Source: DASYYE01 sp035946955 (GTDB taxonomy: Bacteria; Actinomycetota; Actinomycetes; Streptosporangiales; Streptosporangiaceae). From it: DNA of 31,051 nt. The translations under genes were made by a program, and so were the position numbers. Under the pieces are notes generated by a model that saw only the letters and a program-made list of their open reading frames with translations, did no database searches and was not told where the DNA came from. Below are positions 23,109 through 30,947 of the stretch, one piece after another; the first letter of the stretch is position 1; each line of letters begins with the position of its first letter. The stretch is taken from contig DASYYE010000384.1 in the NCBI GenBank assembly GCA_035946955.1, forward strand, positions 1 through 31,051, in the 5' to 3' direction.

Positions 23109-23669
23109 ATGCATGCCGTGGTCGTCTACGAATCGATGTATGGCAACACCCACAAGGTTGCCGACGCCATCGCAGCGGGCCTCGCAGACACTTTCGATGT
23201 GAGTGTCGTCCCGGTGTCACGAGCCGCTCAGCAGACCCTGGCCGACGCCGACTTGGTCGTAGTCGGCGGCCCCACCCACATCCACGGGATGAGCCGGCGA
23301 TCCACCCGCAAAGCAGCCGCGGAAGCCGCCAGCAAGCCAGACAGTGGCCTGACGGCCGAACCTGACGCACTTGGCCAGGGCGTGCGCGAGTGGCTCGGCT
23401 CGCTTGGCCACCACTCGCTGAAGGCCGCCGCTTTCGATACGAGGCTCCAGGGGCCGGCGGCACTGACCGGCAGGGCGTCGCAAGGCGTGGGCCGCCTGCT
23501 GCGCGCCCACGGCTTCACCTTGGTGGCACAGCCAGAGAGCTTCCTGGTCACCAAGGACAACCAACTCGAGGCAGACGAGACTTCACGCGCACACGAGTGG
23601 GGGGCCACGCTCGCACAGCGCAGTTCCTCCCCCGCAGACGTCGTGCTGGAGCCGTGGCGCAGGTCGTGA
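23109..23669 (+). CDS. Flavodoxin family protein
   Basis: The ATG at 23109 is eight bases after GGGAGG, better than the GTG and ATG just upstream that sit on the ribosome site; it gives 186 residues. HAVVVYESMYGNTHKVADAI is the classic FMN phosphate-binding loop of flavodoxins, and DADLVVVGGPTHIHGMSRRS is the second FMN loop. The C-terminal half (ESFLVTKDNQLEADETSRAH, EWGATLA) is typical of actinobacterial long flavodoxin-like proteins. It probably shuttles electrons or acts as a redox sensor in the cytoplasm. Its gene is divergent from DUF1918-PNPOx, fitting the surrounding stress/hydrogenase set. Confidence 0.93.
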   Translation: MHAVVVYESMYGNTHKVADAIAAGLADTFDVSVVPVSRAAQQTLADADLVVVGGPTHIHGMSRRSTRKAAAEAASKPDSGLTAEPDALGQGVREWLGSLGHHSLKAAAFDTRLQGPAALTGRASQGVGRLLRAHGFTLVAQPESFLVTKDNQLEADETSRAHEWGATLAQRSSSPADVVLEPWRRS

Positions 23670-23697
23670 CGTAGTCCCGTGGGGAGGCTGTTGCGGT

Positions 23698-24405
23698 ATG
23701 GCTACCAGACGCAAGATCATTTGTGTGACCGGGACGGCAGTCCTCGTCTACGCGACATGGCTGCGTCCCCGGCTCATGCGCTGGGGCGCAACCGATGAGG
23801 AAGTCACCGCGCCGTACCCTGGCGCCGAACTCGTCCCCCACGGCCAGCGGGCGGCGACGATGGCCGTCACGATCGGCGCGCCGCCGGGCCAGGTCTGGCC
23901 GTGGCTGGTCCAGATGGGCGGTGACCATGGTGGCTGGTACTCCTGGGACCGCCTCGACAACGGCGGCCGGCCAAGTGCCACAGAAGTCCACCCGGAGTGG
24001 CAGGGTCTCGCCATCGGCGACTACGTGAAGTACTGGACACGCAACGGCCCCGTGGATGCCTGGGAGGTGGCAGCGCTTGAACCGGACAGGTTCCTGGGCC
24101 TGCGCGGGCTGAGAGACCTGCGGGGCCGCCAGCTCGACCCGATGCAGCCACGGCCATCCGCCTACACCGAAGGACTCTGGGCCTTCCTGCTCAATGAGCT
24201 GCCCGGCGAGCGCACACGCCTGGTCATCAGCGGCTACCAGACCCTGCGCCCACGCTGGCTGGAGCGCTTCGCGAACTACTGGCTCTACACCCCGGTTGTC
24301 TGGCCGATGCAGGCCCGCATGCTGACTGTGCTGAAACGGAACATCGAACGAGCCGCCCAGGCACGGACGGAGACGAAAATGCGGGTTCCGGCAGCAGTCG
24401 ACTGA
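23698..24405 (+). CDS. Membrane-anchored SRPBCC-like protein
   Basis: The 235-residue product starts with a hydrophobic segment (about 7-22, IICVTGTAVLVYATWL). It continues as an SRPBCC-type domain with TMAVTIGAPPGQVWPWLVQM, GGWYSWDRLDNGG, AIGDYVKYW and LEPDRFLGLRG. The Trp-rich GQVWPWLVQMG block followed by Y-S-W-D-x-L-D-N is a pattern of uncharacterised actinobacterial SRPBCC proteins. The C-terminal region (FANYWLYTPVVWPMQARML) is amphipathic or membrane-associated. Ligand and function are unknown. It lies 28 bases after the flavodoxin gene and may be co-transcribed with it. Confidence 0.8.
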   Translation: MATRRKIICVTGTAVLVYATWLRPRLMRWGATDEEVTAPYPGAELVPHGQRAATMAVTIGAPPGQVWPWLVQMGGDHGGWYSWDRLDNGGRPSATEVHPEWQGLAIGDYVKYWTRNGPVDAWEVAALEPDRFLGLRGLRDLRGRQLDPMQPRPSAYTEGLWAFLLNELPGERTRLVISGYQTLRPRWLERFANYWLYTPVVWPMQARMLTVLKRNIERAAQARTETKMRVPAAVD

Positions 24406-24474
24406 CAGCCCGGTCAGGTGACCGCAAGGTACAGCGGTTTGCGGCTTTGCTCGCACTTCAGTTGCGCACCTAAC

Positions 24475-24494
24475 GGTGGCAGACTTCAGCCACC
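24475..24494 (+). other. Small inverted repeat upstream of the polyproline ORF
   Basis: GGTGGC (24475-24480) and GCCACC (24489-24494) can pair around an eight-base loop, three bases before the AAGGGGG ribosome site. The heptamer ACTTCAG in the loop region also occurs at 24455-24461. It may be an operator or an mRNA structure; the stem is short, so significance is uncertain. Confidence 0.35.
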
Positions 24495-24514
24495 ACGTAA
24501 GGGGGACCGAAACC

Positions 24515-24655
24515 ATGCCAACCGACCAGACAACAACCAAGGCGACCTCGAACATTGCCGAGCCTGGCCCGTCGGCAGGCTTCCCACCAACGCCGCCACC
24601 GCGGCCCACAGCACCACCGCCGCCTCCACCGCCACCGCCGCCTCCCATCCGGTAG
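24515..24655 (+). CDS. 46-residue polyproline peptide ORF
   Basis: The ATG at 24515 is preceded by AAGGGGG at about ten bases and the frame runs 46 codons to TAG at 24653. The N-terminal part is polar (MPTDQTTTKATSNIAEPGPS), then AGFPPTPPPRPTA, then eleven consecutive prolines (24614-24646) and Ile-Arg. Prolines use mixed CCA, CCG, CCT and CCC codons, so it is not a simple-sequence DNA repeat. It ends 61 bases before the likely start of the dioxygenase gene. I know no named family. It could be a RiPP-like precursor with a leader and a Pro-rich core, or an upstream ORF whose polyproline run stalls ribosomes. Translation is supported by the ribosome site and intact frame. Confidence 0.6.
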   Translation: MPTDQTTTKATSNIAEPGPSAGFPPTPPPRPTAPPPPPPPPPPPIR

Positions 24656-24716
24656 GCCGTCCATTACCCGTGGCGTGGTCCGCGCCGCATCGTCTGCCAC
24701 CCTCAAGGGACACCTG

Positions 24717-25697
24717 GTGGCCGGCACCAGCCAACTGACGCTGCTGGACAGCGAGGTCGACGAGATCGACGCGCTGCTGACCGAGGTGACTGCACGGCAC
24801 CCGGCCGTTGACGACACGGGATTCCTGCTGGCGGCCGAATCGCTCGCACACGGCCTGCCAGTGCGGGTGCGTGCCCACCTCGCCGCCTGCCGCGCCCAGG
24901 AACGGCCGCTGTTCGCCGTGGCGGGCTGGCGAGTCGGGGACGGCACGCTGGGCCCTACCCCAGGTGACTGGCAGGCGGCCTGGCGGAACAACGGGCCCGG
25001 CCGGGCGGGCCCGACGCACCGTCACCAGGTTCTCCTGATGCTGGCCGCCTCGCTCGTGGGCGACCCTTTCGCGCTGTCTTCGGCGCAGGAGGGGCACATG
25101 GTCAACCACATCGTGCCGATCGCGGGCGCCGAGGGACATGTCAGCGCCGCCAGCAGCACCTCGGTGCTGACCTGGCACACCGAGGAGGCCGGTTTCCGGT
25201 TCCGCCCCGACCACCTCGCCTTCGCCTGTCTGCGCAACCCGCAGCAGGTGCCCACTACCGTCGGGCTGGCCAGCGACCTGGTACTCGACCCCGAGGTCGA
25301 GCAGGTCCTGCGCCAGCCTCTGTTCGGCATGCCGCAGGTGGGCTCAGCCGGGCGGGTCGAGTACGGGCCCGTGCTGTATGGGTCCGCGGACCGGCCATAC
25401 CTCAGTGCCGACTCGGTGTATATGACCCCCGCGCCCGGCGACGGTTCCGCAGCGCAGGCACTGACCGCGCTCGCCGCGGCGGTCGACGCGGCTGCCCGGC
25501 CGTTCACCGCCCGGCCGGGCGACCTGTACTTCCTCGACAACCACCAGGTGGTGCACGGCCGGCCAGCGTTCGTGCCCCGCTATGACGGAAGCGACCGCTG
25601 GCTGCTGCGGGTCAAGGTCGCCCGGGACCTGCGCGGTTCCCGGGCGTACCGGGGCGGCGCAGCAGCCAGGGTGATTGACTTTGACCAGCTAGGCTGA
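24717..25697 (+). CDS. Fe(II)/2-oxoglutarate dioxygenase, VioC/AsnO-like (TauD/TfdA superfamily)
   Basis: The GTG at 24717 has AAGGGA six bases upstream and yields 326 residues, close to AsnO (about 330). The facial-triad H-x-E is His154 and Glu156 in LTWHTEEAGFRFRPDHLAF, followed by the family block CLRNPQQVPTT. The distal His280 lies in DNHQVVHGRPAFVPRYDG and Arg298 in DRWLLRV, with the same 18-residue spacing as in VioC. These features match the amino-acid beta-hydroxylases (arginine, asparagine) of peptide natural-product pathways. Free amino acid, carrier-bound or peptide substrate cannot be decided. Upstream starts to 24555 give low-complexity leader and are rejected. It is preceded by the polyproline ORF. 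Confidence 0.88.
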   Translation: MAGTSQLTLLDSEVDEIDALLTEVTARHPAVDDTGFLLAAESLAHGLPVRVRAHLAACRAQERPLFAVAGWRVGDGTLGPTPGDWQAAWRNNGPGRAGPTHRHQVLLMLAASLVGDPFALSSAQEGHMVNHIVPIAGAEGHVSAASSTSVLTWHTEEAGFRFRPDHLAFACLRNPQQVPTTVGLASDLVLDPEVEQVLRQPLFGMPQVGSAGRVEYGPVLYGSADRPYLSADSVYMTPAPGDGSAAQALTALAAAVDAAARPFTARPGDLYFLDNHQVVHGRPAFVPRYDGSDRWLLRVKVARDLRGSRAYRGGAAARVIDFDQLG

Positions 25698-25736
25698 ACC
25701 CACCCCGATCGGTTTCGGCTCTTGGGGAGCGCTGCC

Positions 25737-26036
25737 GTGATCGAACTGCATGAGCTCATTCGCGACCTGCGCTCTGAGCTGACCATATCGATGGCGGCCG
25801 CACCTGACGATGGGTTGCAGTTCGAGCTCGGCCCGATCGAGCTGGAGGTCAGCGTCGGCGTGGACAAGAGTGCCGGGGCGCAGGCCAGAGTGCGGTTCTG
25901 GGTCGTGGAACTGGGCGCAGACGGACGGCTGGCCGCCACATCCCTGCAGCGGGTGAAGTTGTCACTCACCCCGCGCAACGCCCACTCGGCCACGCCACCT
26001 TATGTCTCCGGGGGCGAGCTGCCAGGAGAACGGTAG
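25737..26036 (+). CDS. Trypco2 (trypsin-co-occurring domain) protein
   Basis: The GTG at 25737 is seven bases after GGGGAG and gives 99 residues. It begins IELHELIRDLRSELTISMAA, continues FELGPIELEVSVGVDKSAGA and RVRFWVVELGADGR, and finishes LQRVKLSLTP. This I-x-L-x-x-x-I-x-x-L-R-x-E-L, then E-L-x-V, then F-W-V-V-E, then K-L-x-L-x-P pattern is the trypco2 family. It occurs next to trypsin-domain proteins in bacterial conflict systems described by the Aravind group. It ends four bases before the trypsin/STAND gene, so the two form an operon. Its likely role is to bind or regulate that protease-bearing partner; this is inference. Confidence 0.88.
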   Translation: MIELHELIRDLRSELTISMAAAPDDGLQFELGPIELEVSVGVDKSAGAQARVRFWVVELGADGRLAATSLQRVKLSLTPRNAHSATPPYVSGGELPGER

Positions 26037-26040
26037 CGGT

Positions 26041-29000
26041 ATGCGCCCGGCGGGGGGGCACCCAGCGCAGGTCCAGGGACACCGGCTCGACCCACACCGG
26101 GCCGCGGAGGTCATTTCCACCCGGGCCGACGGATCCCGGTGGCGCGGCTCCGGCTACCGGCTCTCGGCCACGGCTGTGCTTACCGCCGCCCACGTCGTCG
26201 TCGATGCCGTGCAGGTAGAGGTCCGGTTCGACGCCGACCGCGCCGACGAGGCAGCCGGCCCGGCGGTCGTCGCCTGGTCCGATGAGACCATCGACGTAGC
26301 GGTCCTCGAGGGCGCCTGGCCACTGCCGGACGGGGTCACCGGCTCGCTGCCAGCGGTCCGTTTCGGCTGGGTCGACGACATCGACACGGTGCTCTCGTGC
26401 TCGTCGGTCGGCTTCCCGAGGTACAAACTGCGGCGTACCGCCGACGGCTGGTTCCGCGACTCGAGTCACGTACATGGCACGATCGCCGCGCTGTCGCACC
26501 GGCGCGAAGGCACGTTCGAGATCCGTGTCGACGCGCCAGAGCGCGACCCCGACCCGGACGTGTCCCCCTGGGAAGGCATGTCCGGCGCTGCCGTGTTCGC
26601 CCGGGGGGCGCTCATCGGCCTGATGTCACGCCACCATCACTCCGATGGCCTGGGTGTGCTCACCGCCACGCGGGCTGACCGCTGGTTCACGCTGCTGGAC
26701 CTCGACCACCTCGACCGGCTGCGCACGCTCGCCGGCCTGCCCGCCACCGCCGGGGAGCTGGTCGACGTACTGGCCGAGCCGGCCGACGCGACAGCGGCCG
26801 GGCAGGCTCCGCCATCGCCGTCGCGGACCGTCTTCCTGTCTTACGACGTGGCCGACGACCCCTCGGTAGAGCAGGTGGTAAGACTGCTGTTGCGGCACAG
26901 CATTCAGCCGGTGACCGACCCCATGACCGCAGACGATGCAAGGGCCCCCGACCCGATCGGGGCGGCGCTGAGCGAGACGGAGACGGTTGCGGTGCTCGTC
27001 GGGCCGGCCGGCGTCACCACTGAGCGGTCAGCGAGCATCCGCAGCGCGGTGCAGGACGCCACCCGCCAGCACAGCAACATCCGTGTCGTGCCGATCCTGC
27101 TGCCCGGCTCCTCCGCGCGGCTGCTGCCCGCCTTCCTGCCGGAGCAGCTCGCGGTCGACCTGCGCGAACCAGACGCGGCCGCCGAGCTGATCGCCGCCAT
27201 CGAAGGCTTCGCGCCGCAACGGTCGCACACGCGGCTGCCGGACGAGCCGGCGCCGTTCCCGAGCCTGCGCGCATTCACCACGGCCGAGGCACCGCTGTTC
27301 TTCGGCCGCTCAAGGGAGACGGCGCGGCTGGTGGAACAGGTTCGCCGCGCACCGTTCACAGCGGTCGTCGGCGCCTCAGGCTCTGGCAAGTCGTCGCTGG
27401 TCATGGCCGGGCTGGTGCCCACCGTCGGGCAACGGGCACTGGTGGCCACCATGGTGCCCGGCGCCTGGCCGATACGCGCACTCGCTGCCAGCCTCGCCCC
27501 CTTCCTGCCGCCTGGGCAGGTCAGCGCCGCCGCCGACATTGAACTGCAACTGCTACGGGACGCCGACGAGCTGGGCAAGCTCGTACACGAAGTCGTCGCC
27601 GACAGACGTGCCGGACAGATGCTGCTCATCGTCGACCAGTTCGAGGAGGTGTTCACCCTCAAACCACGCCGGCGCGGCGACATCGACGCGCAGCAGCACT
27701 TCATCCAGAGCCTGCACCGAGCCGCCGAGAACCTCGCCGACGAGGTGCGGATCGTCATCACGCTGCGCGCCGACTTCGTCCAGCACTGCCTCGGCTACGC
27801 CGAGCTGCGCGACCTGCTCACCGACGGCCAGCTGCTCCTCGGCCCACTCGACGACCCCTCGCTGCGCGAGGCGATGCTCATGCCCGCCCAGCACGTCAGC
27901 GCGTTGTTCGAACGTGGCCTCGTCGACCGGGTACTGACCGACATGCGCGGCCGTACCGGTGCGCTGCCGCTGCTGCAGACCGCGCTCGCCGAGCTGTGGC
28001 GGCGCCGGCGCGGCGTGTGGCTCACCCATGCCGACTATGACGCCGTCGGCGCGATCGGCGGCGCCTTGAACCGGCTGGCTGACGACACCTACGCGCGCCT
28101 GGACGACCGGCAGCGGGAGCTGGCCCGGCTGATGTTCCTGCGACTGGTGGCGTTCCGCGACGGTGCATACACCCGGCGACGCGTCCCCCGGCATGAACTC
28201 GACCTGGTCACCGCCGATCCACGTGAGATCGAGCAGGTGATCGTCAGGCTGTCGCACCGCGACGCCCGGCTGGTCACGGCCGGCCACGACACGGTGGAGA
28301 TCGTGCACGAGGCGCTCATCGACAACTGGGGCATGCTGAAAGACTGGCTCCAGCAGGACGCCGACGACCTGCGCACACACCAACTGCTGACCGAGGGCGC
28401 ACAGGAGTGGGCCGACCACGGCCGTGACGACAGCTACCTGTACCGGGGACTGCGCCTCGCTGCCGCCAGCGACTGTGCGGCCCGTAACCCCGGCCTGCTG
28501 AGCCGGCTGGAAGACGCGTTCCTGACTGCGAGCCGGGTCGCGCAGGACACCGCAGTCGCTCGCGAGCAGTCCGACCGCACCCTTGCCCGGGCTGGGCAGG
28601 CCGTCTTCGAGCTCGACGCCGCGCCGGAGCAGGCGATGGCGCTCGCGCTGCGGGCGGCCGACGACGGCGGCGACATCCCGCTCGTCCAGCGGGCCGTGTT
28701 CCGGGTCTTCAACCAGGCAAAAATCCGCCGGATCCTGCGCGGGCACGTCGACCGGCTCGCTGCGGTGGCATGGCACCCCGACGGCCGGATTGCCGCCACT
28801 GCAAGCTATGACGGCACGATCCGGCTGTGGGACGCCCCCGCCGGGCGGCTGCTGGCGGTGATAGCGGCCGGCCAGGACCCCGTGACGTCGCTCGACTTCG
28901 ACCCGGCTGGCGCGCGGCTGCTCAGTGGCGGCTGGGATGGCACAGCCCGCATCTGGGACGTCGCGGCCAGGCGCGCGACCGGAACGCTGCGGGGCCATAC

Positions 29001-30513
29001 CAACTGGGTGTCGTCGGTGCGGTGGAGCCCTGACGGCCGGCGCGCCGTGACCGGAAGCTCCGACCACACGGCGCGTGTCTGGGAAGTAGCCACCGGCGTG
29101 ACCGTCTGCGTGCTGGAGGGCCACGGCGAGTGGGTGCGCTCGGCCGAATGGCACCCAGGCGGCGCATGGATCTGCACCGGCAGCTACGACCACACCGCCG
29201 CGGTCTGGGCGGCAGACAGTGGCGAGCGGGTGGCCACGCTGCGGCTGCATGACGGACCGGTGCCTGCGGTCGCCTGGAGCCGCAACGGCGGCGAGCTGCT
29301 GACCGCGAGCGAGGACGGCAGCGCCTGCCTCTGGGATGCGGAAAGGTTCGTGCCGGTGCGCCGCATCCCGTTGACGGCAACGCCGTTGTTCAGCGTGGCC
29401 TGGTCGCCGACGCAGCGCCGGGCAGCCGTCTGCGGCGAGGACGGCCGGGTCCGGGTCCTGGACCCCGACACCGGGCAGACGGTCGACACACTGCCCGGCC
29501 ACGTCGGCTGGGCCTCCGGCGTGGCGTGGAGCCCTGACGGCCGGTTCCTGCTGTCCGGCGGCGAAGACACCACCGCCCGCGTCACGAGCATCGACGAGGG
29601 GTTTGTGCCGCGGATCGCCGGCCGGCACGACGGCCGGGTGCTCAGCGTCGCCTGGCATCCCGACCAGCGCCGGATCGCATCCGCCGGGCAGGACGGGCTG
29701 GTGCGTATCTGGGATCCCGCGGGCGGCGGCCCGCCGACCGACCTGGCTGCCGACGCCGCCGCCGTCAACTGGAGCCCTAACGGCCGCAGTCTGGCCGTCG
29801 GGGGCCACCACGGCACGGTCAGTGTCCACGACGCGCTCACGCTGGCGGAGCAGGCCACGGTGCGCGGTCACCGGGACAAGGTCAGCGCGGTGCGGTGGAG
29901 TCCCGACGGGCTTCTGCTCGCCTCCACCAGCTACGACGGGTCCGTTGCCGTGTGGTCGTCCGATGACCTGCGGGAGCGCTCACGCCTGGCCGGCACCCAG
30001 CTCGTCGAGGACATAGCGTGGAGCCCGACCGGTGAGTATGCCGCAGTCGCCGACTGGCAGACCGAGGTAAGCATCTGGCAGCCCGGCGCCAGCGCCGAAC
30101 CGGCCCGGCTCGCCGGGCACACAGCGCCGCTGTACGCAGCGGACTGGAGCCGCAGCGGCCAGTTCGTCCTCACGGCGAGCAGCGATGGAACCGCCCGCCT
30201 GTGGGATCCGCGCAACGCGAGTCAGGTGCGCAGGCTGGCGACTGGCGAGTCGCACGCGGCGAGGTTCAGCCCGGCCCGCACCCATCTGGCCACCGGCAGC
30301 CACGACGGCGGGGTCCGGCTGTGGAACTACGCGGACGGCGCCGACCTGCTCGTGACCTACGCCCATCCGGGAGCGGTGTGGGCACTGGCGTTTCGGCCCG
30401 ACGGCAACGAACTCGCCAGCGGTTGCGAGGACGGGGCGGTACGAGTGTGGCTGACCAGCCCGCAAGCCGTTCACGCCGCGCTGCGGGACCGGGTCGCCGA
30501 CCTATCGGACTGA
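26041..30513 (+). CDS. Trypsin-TIR-like-nSTAND NTPase-WD40 conflict/signalling protein
   Basis: The product is 1490 residues in four modules. Residues about 20-230 are a trypsin-like protease with an intact triad: His51 (LTAAHVV), Asp85 (IDVAVLE) and Ser181 (GMSGAAVF). Residues about 262-385 resemble a TIR/SEFIR domain (RTVFLSYDVADD, VAVLVGPAG), but the usual W-x-x-E segment is replaced by TTERSASIRSAV. Residues about 415-880 form a STAND NTPase with Walker A GASGSGKSS (444-452) and Walker B LLIVDQFEE (Asp532), plus helical winged regions. From about 896 fourteen WD40 repeats suggest two seven-bladed propellers sensing a ligand. The architecture fits bacterial immune or conflict systems with a protease effector. 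No signal peptide is seen. The ATG at 26041 fits the trypco2 spacing. Confidence 0.93.
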   Translation: MRPAGGHPAQVQGHRLDPHRAAEVISTRADGSRWRGSGYRLSATAVLTAAHVVVDAVQVEVRFDADRADEAAGPAVVAWSDETIDVAVLEGAWPLPDGVTGSLPAVRFGWVDDIDTVLSCSSVGFPRYKLRRTADGWFRDSSHVHGTIAALSHRREGTFEIRVDAPERDPDPDVSPWEGMSGAAVFARGALIGLMSRHHHSDGLGVLTATRADRWFTLLDLDHLDRLRTLAGLPATAGELVDVLAEPADATAAGQAPPSPSRTVFLSYDVADDPSVEQVVRLLLRHSIQPVTDPMTADDARAPDPIGAALSETETVAVLVGPAGVTTERSASIRSAVQDATRQHSNIRVVPILLPGSSARLLPAFLPEQLAVDLREPDAAAELIAAIEGFAPQRSHTRLPDEPAPFPSLRAFTTAEAPLFFGRSRETARLVEQVRRAPFTAVVGASGSGKSSLVMAGLVPTVGQRALVATMVPGAWPIRALAASLAPFLPPGQVSAAADIELQLLRDADELGKLVHEVVADRRAGQMLLIVDQFEEVFTLKPRRRGDIDAQQHFIQSLHRAAENLADEVRIVITLRADFVQHCLGYAELRDLLTDGQLLLGPLDDPSLREAMLMPAQHVSALFERGLVDRVLTDMRGRTGALPLLQTALAELWRRRRGVWLTHADYDAVGAIGGALNRLADDTYARLDDRQRELARLMFLRLVAFRDGAYTRRRVPRHELDLVTADPREIEQVIVRLSHRDARLVTAGHDTVEIVHEALIDNWGMLKDWLQQDADDLRTHQLLTEGAQEWADHGRDDSYLYRGLRLAAASDCAARNPGLLSRLEDAFLTASRVAQDTAVAREQSDRTLARAGQAVFELDAAPEQAMALALRAADDGGDIPLVQRAVFRVFNQAKIRRILRGHVDRLAAVAWHPDGRIAATASYDGTIRLWDAPAGRLLAVIAAGQDPVTSLDFDPAGARLLSGGWDGTARIWDVAARRATGTLRGHTNWVSSVRWSPDGRRAVTGSSDHTARVWEVATGVTVCVLEGHGEWVRSAEWHPGGAWICTGSYDHTAAVWAADSGERVATLRLHDGPVPAVAWSRNGGELLTASEDGSACLWDAERFVPVRRIPLTATPLFSVAWSPTQRRAAVCGEDGRVRVLDPDTGQTVDTLPGHVGWASGVAWSPDGRFLLSGGEDTTARVTSIDEGFVPRIAGRHDGRVLSVAWHPDQRRIASAGQDGLVRIWDPAGGGPPTDLAADAAAVNWSPNGRSLAVGGHHGTVSVHDALTLAEQATVRGHRDKVSAVRWSPDGLLLASTSYDGSVAVWSSDDLRERSRLAGTQLVEDIAWSPTGEYAAVADWQTEVSIWQPGASAEPARLAGHTAPLYAADWSRSGQFVLTASSDGTARLWDPRNASQVRRLATGESHAARFSPARTHLATGSHDGGVRLWNYADGADLLVTYAHPGAVWALAFRPDGNELASGCEDGAVRVWLTSPQAVHAALRDRVADLSD

Positions 30514-30545
30514 ATCCGCCGCACAGCCGCTGCCTCCTTCCCGCC

Positions 30546-30872
30546 TCAGCGTGGCTTGCGGCGTCCGAACTTTGCCCCAAGCGCTACGAGTGCCGCTGGC
30601 CCAGCGAGACCTGTGACGAACGCAGCGCCAACACCTAGTGTCAGTGTCGCTGCACCTATGACCGCACCCAATGTCACCCGGACAGCCACCTGGAGCAGGC
30701 ACAGCCGCCTTGGCCTTCCTTCTGGGAGCGCTTCTTGGTCGTCCGTGAGGAACTGCGCCAGGGCGTAGGCAAACCCTCCAGCGGCGCCCCACCCTAGCCC
30801 CGGTGGCCAGTGACCATGCAGATGCGCGCCCAGTTCCCACCACAGAACTGCGCTCGTTGATGGCATGATCAC
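30546..30872 (-). CDS. Small membrane protein of unknown function
   Basis: The GTG at 30872 has GGGAG six bases upstream (minus strand) and gives 108 residues. Hydrophobic segments lie at about 27-42, 60-80 and 82-101 (VTLGAVIGAATLTLGVGAAF, GLAGPAALVALGAKF), the last two separated by a tight turn, and the C-terminus is basic (KFGRRKPR). A Pro/Gly-rich HWPPGLGWGAAGG precedes the first helix. No family is recognised. It converges with the STAND gene with 32 bases between and lies 75 bases downstream of the partial gene at the edge, so it may be co-transcribed with that gene. Confidence 0.68.
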   Translation of the reverse strand: MIMPSTSAVLWWELGAHLHGHWPPGLGWGAAGGFAYALAQFLTDDQEALPEGRPRRLCLLQVAVRVTLGAVIGAATLTLGVGAAFVTGLAGPAALVALGAKFGRRKPR

Positions 30873-30947
30873 GACGATCTCCCAGATCGCACAAATATGG
30901 GCTACCGCTCAACCCTGAGCAGGTTGGCGGCGTAATCCGGACCCTGC

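Noticed and set aside
22927..23463. Minus-strand open frame across the DUF1918-flavodoxin intergenic region
   Set aside because: It overlaps the flavodoxin gene antisense and has no family-like sequence.
24614..24646. Simple-sequence DNA expansion explaining the proline run
   Set aside because: The proline codons are mixed (CCA, CCG, CCT, CCC), so the run is not a plain trinucleotide expansion and is more likely kept at the protein level.
24555..24716. Extended N-terminus for the dioxygenase
   Set aside because: The extension is a His/Arg-rich out-of-frame reading of the polyproline codons; a better ribosome site precedes the GTG at 24717.
27553..29871. Long minus-strand open frame (772 codons) opposite the STAND-WD40 gene
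   Set aside because: It only mirrors the WD40 and NTPase codons; its periodicity comes from the WD repeats on the plus strand.
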